This document shows positions 62,904-64,000 of a stretch of 64,000 nt of DNA, in pieces. Under the pieces are notes generated by a model that had not been told where the DNA came from, did no database searches, and saw only the letters and a list, made by a program, of their open reading frames with translations. This DNA comes from Paenibacillus sp. FSL H8-0332 (GTDB lineage Bacteria > Bacillota > Bacilli > Paenibacillales > Paenibacillaceae): contig NZ_CP150145.1 in NCBI RefSeq assembly GCF_037963835.1, positions 3,782,001-3,846,000 on the forward strand, in the 5' to 3' direction. The position numbers and the translations under genes are program-made. Position 1 is the first letter of the stretch. The number at the start of each line of letters is the position of its first letter.

Positions 62904-64000
62904 TTGACACAGAGTACAGGCAAACGTCTGCTGCAATATGCACTGACCGCCAAAAAGACCTTCATCGCCGCCCTACTGCTCCTTACCATCGGAGTAGCGG
63001 CTGAGCTGGCGGGGCCTTTTATCGCCAAGAGCATGATTGACAATCATCTGCTTGCGATCGAGAAGCCTTATTTCCAGACAGCCTCGCCGGAGGATGCAGC
63101 TGAATATAACAACACTTATTACAAACGCAGTGACCGGTTTGCCGCAGACGAAGCCAAGGGCCAGGAAGTCCGCCTGCTTCAGGCAGGCAGAAGCTTCTAC
63201 TTCATCAATGAAGCTGTACCGAAGGCCGAAGGCGAGCGCAGCTTCGCGGACGGGAAGCTCCAGATCAAGTACGGCGAGCTGACCACAGCCTACCCGGCCG
63301 TCAAGCTGTCGGCCGATGATCTGTTTTCCTTTTACAAACCGGAGCTTCCAGGAATCTATCAGTTGGTCGCTCTATACGCCATGTTCCTTGTGATCTCTAT
63401 TATTGCTGAGTTCGGCAAAACCTACTGGCTGCAATCATCTGCCAATCAGGTCATCCGCAAGCTGCGGACCGATGTCTATGCCCATATCCAACGCCTGCCG
63501 GTCTATTTCTTTGATAATCTGCCTGCCGGTAAGGTCGTCTCCCGGGTAACCAACGATACGGAAGCGGTCAAGGATCTGTTCATTGCCGTGTTATCCAACT
63601 TCGCTACAGGAATCATCAATATCACCGGTGTCTATGTGGCCCTTTTCCTGCTCGATGTGAAGCTGGGACTGGTCAGCTTGTTCATCGTGCCGATTATCAT
63701 TCTCTGGATCGTGCTATACCGCAAAATTGCTACCAAATACAACACGATCATCCGCTCGCGGCTTAGTGAGATTAATGCCATTATCAACGAATCGATTCAA
63801 GGGATGTCGATCATCCGGATTTTTCGCCGCCAGAAGCAGAGTAGTGCTGAATTCGAGCAACTCAATGACGACTATCTGAAATATCAGAACAAAATGCTGA
63901 ACCTCAACGCCTTCACCTCCCACAACCTGGTGAACTCGCTGCGCAGCCTCTCCTTCGTGCTGGTGCTGTGGTACTTCGGCTTCGGCAGCCTCGACGGTAC
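62904..64000 (+). CDS. Heterodimeric ABC exporter subunit, BmrD/YheH-like (5' part)
   Basis: Starts at TTG ((M)TQSTGKRLLQYALTAKKT) nine bases after AGGAGG, 22 bp after the BmrC-like gene. The visible 365 codons cover the membrane domain. Between helices 1 and 2 there is a long extracytoplasmic insertion (about residues 45-145: SPEDAAEYNNTYYKRSDRFA and on), which is typical of BmrD/YheH and explains its larger size. PAGKVVSRVTNDTEAVKDLF is the coupling region. The ATPase domain lies beyond the window. Confidence 0.9.
   Translation, partial: MTQSTGKRLLQYALTAKKTFIAALLLLTIGVAAELAGPFIAKSMIDNHLLAIEKPYFQTASPEDAAEYNNTYYKRSDRFAADEAKGQEVRLLQAGRSFYFINEAVPKAEGERSFADGKLQIKYGELTTAYPAVKLSADDLFSFYKPELPGIYQLVALYAMFLVISIIAEFGKTYWLQSSANQVIRKLRTDVYAHIQRLPVYFFDNLPAGKVVSRVTNDTEAVKDLFIAVLSNFATGIINITGVYVALFLLDVKLGLVSLFIVPIIILWIVLYRKIATKYNTIIRSRLSEINAIINESIQGMSIIRIFRRQKQSSAEFEQLNDDYLKYQNKMLNLNAFTSHNLVNSLRSLSFVLVLWYFGFGSLDG

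Overview
The window is chromosomal DNA from a spore-forming, moderately GC-rich Firmicute, almost certainly Paenibacillus. It carries sporulation genes (spoVK, cotE), a bacillithiol disulfide reductase, and the Bacillus/Paenibacillus gene neighbourhoods cotE-mutS-mutL, miaA-hfq, spoVK-hflX-ynbB-glnR-glnA and lexA-yneA-ynzC. Most genes are on the minus strand. No rRNA, tRNA or CRISPR array was seen.

Layout. 0-12.9 kb: DNA repair genes (nfo, a MutM-like glycosylase), two HAD phosphatases, RNase Z, cobalamin-dependent methionine synthase, then the SOS locus, where lexA and a YneA-like division inhibitor diverge from a region dense in LexA boxes. A small L,D-transpeptidase and several small unknown proteins follow. 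12.9-22.4 kb: an AT-rich accessory island. It holds two tiny membrane peptides, an AbiTii/Ymh-type gene, and a ruined phage packaging module (integrase with a nonsense codon, terS with an internal inversion, terL with a frameshift). Unrelated genes sit between terS and terL: a secreted NPCBM protein, a truncated Mrr-type nuclease and unknown proteins. 22.4-30 kb: glnRA with a clear GlnR box, a P-loop kinase, ynbB, hflX, spoVK and two conserved genes. 30-44 kb: class A PBP, hfq, miaA, a methyltransferase, mutL, mutS, a 1.1-kb repeat-filled gap, an amidoligase with seven 13-residue repeats, and cotE. 44-60 kb: an HD-GYP protein, an ArAE-type exporter, a nitrate/sulfonate/taurine-type ABC importer, azoreductase, an RsgA GTPase, another HAD phosphatase, an ArsR/DUF2087 regulator, bacillithiol disulfide reductase and a homodimer-type ABC exporter. 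60-64 kb: a heterodimeric ABC exporter pair like B. subtilis BmrC/BmrD, preceded by a short leader ORF and three mutually exclusive hairpins, the last a terminator.

How it works together. The best-supported regulatory stories are SOS control of lexA and the division inhibitor, GlnR autoregulation of glnRA, and probable ribosome-mediated attenuation of the bmrCD-like exporter. The phage island is no longer functional as a phage but keeps intact cargo that may matter for host defence. Three intergenic regions carry interspersed inverted-repeat families (near 37.3, 40.9-41.2 and 53.4 kb) that ordinary annotation would leave blank.
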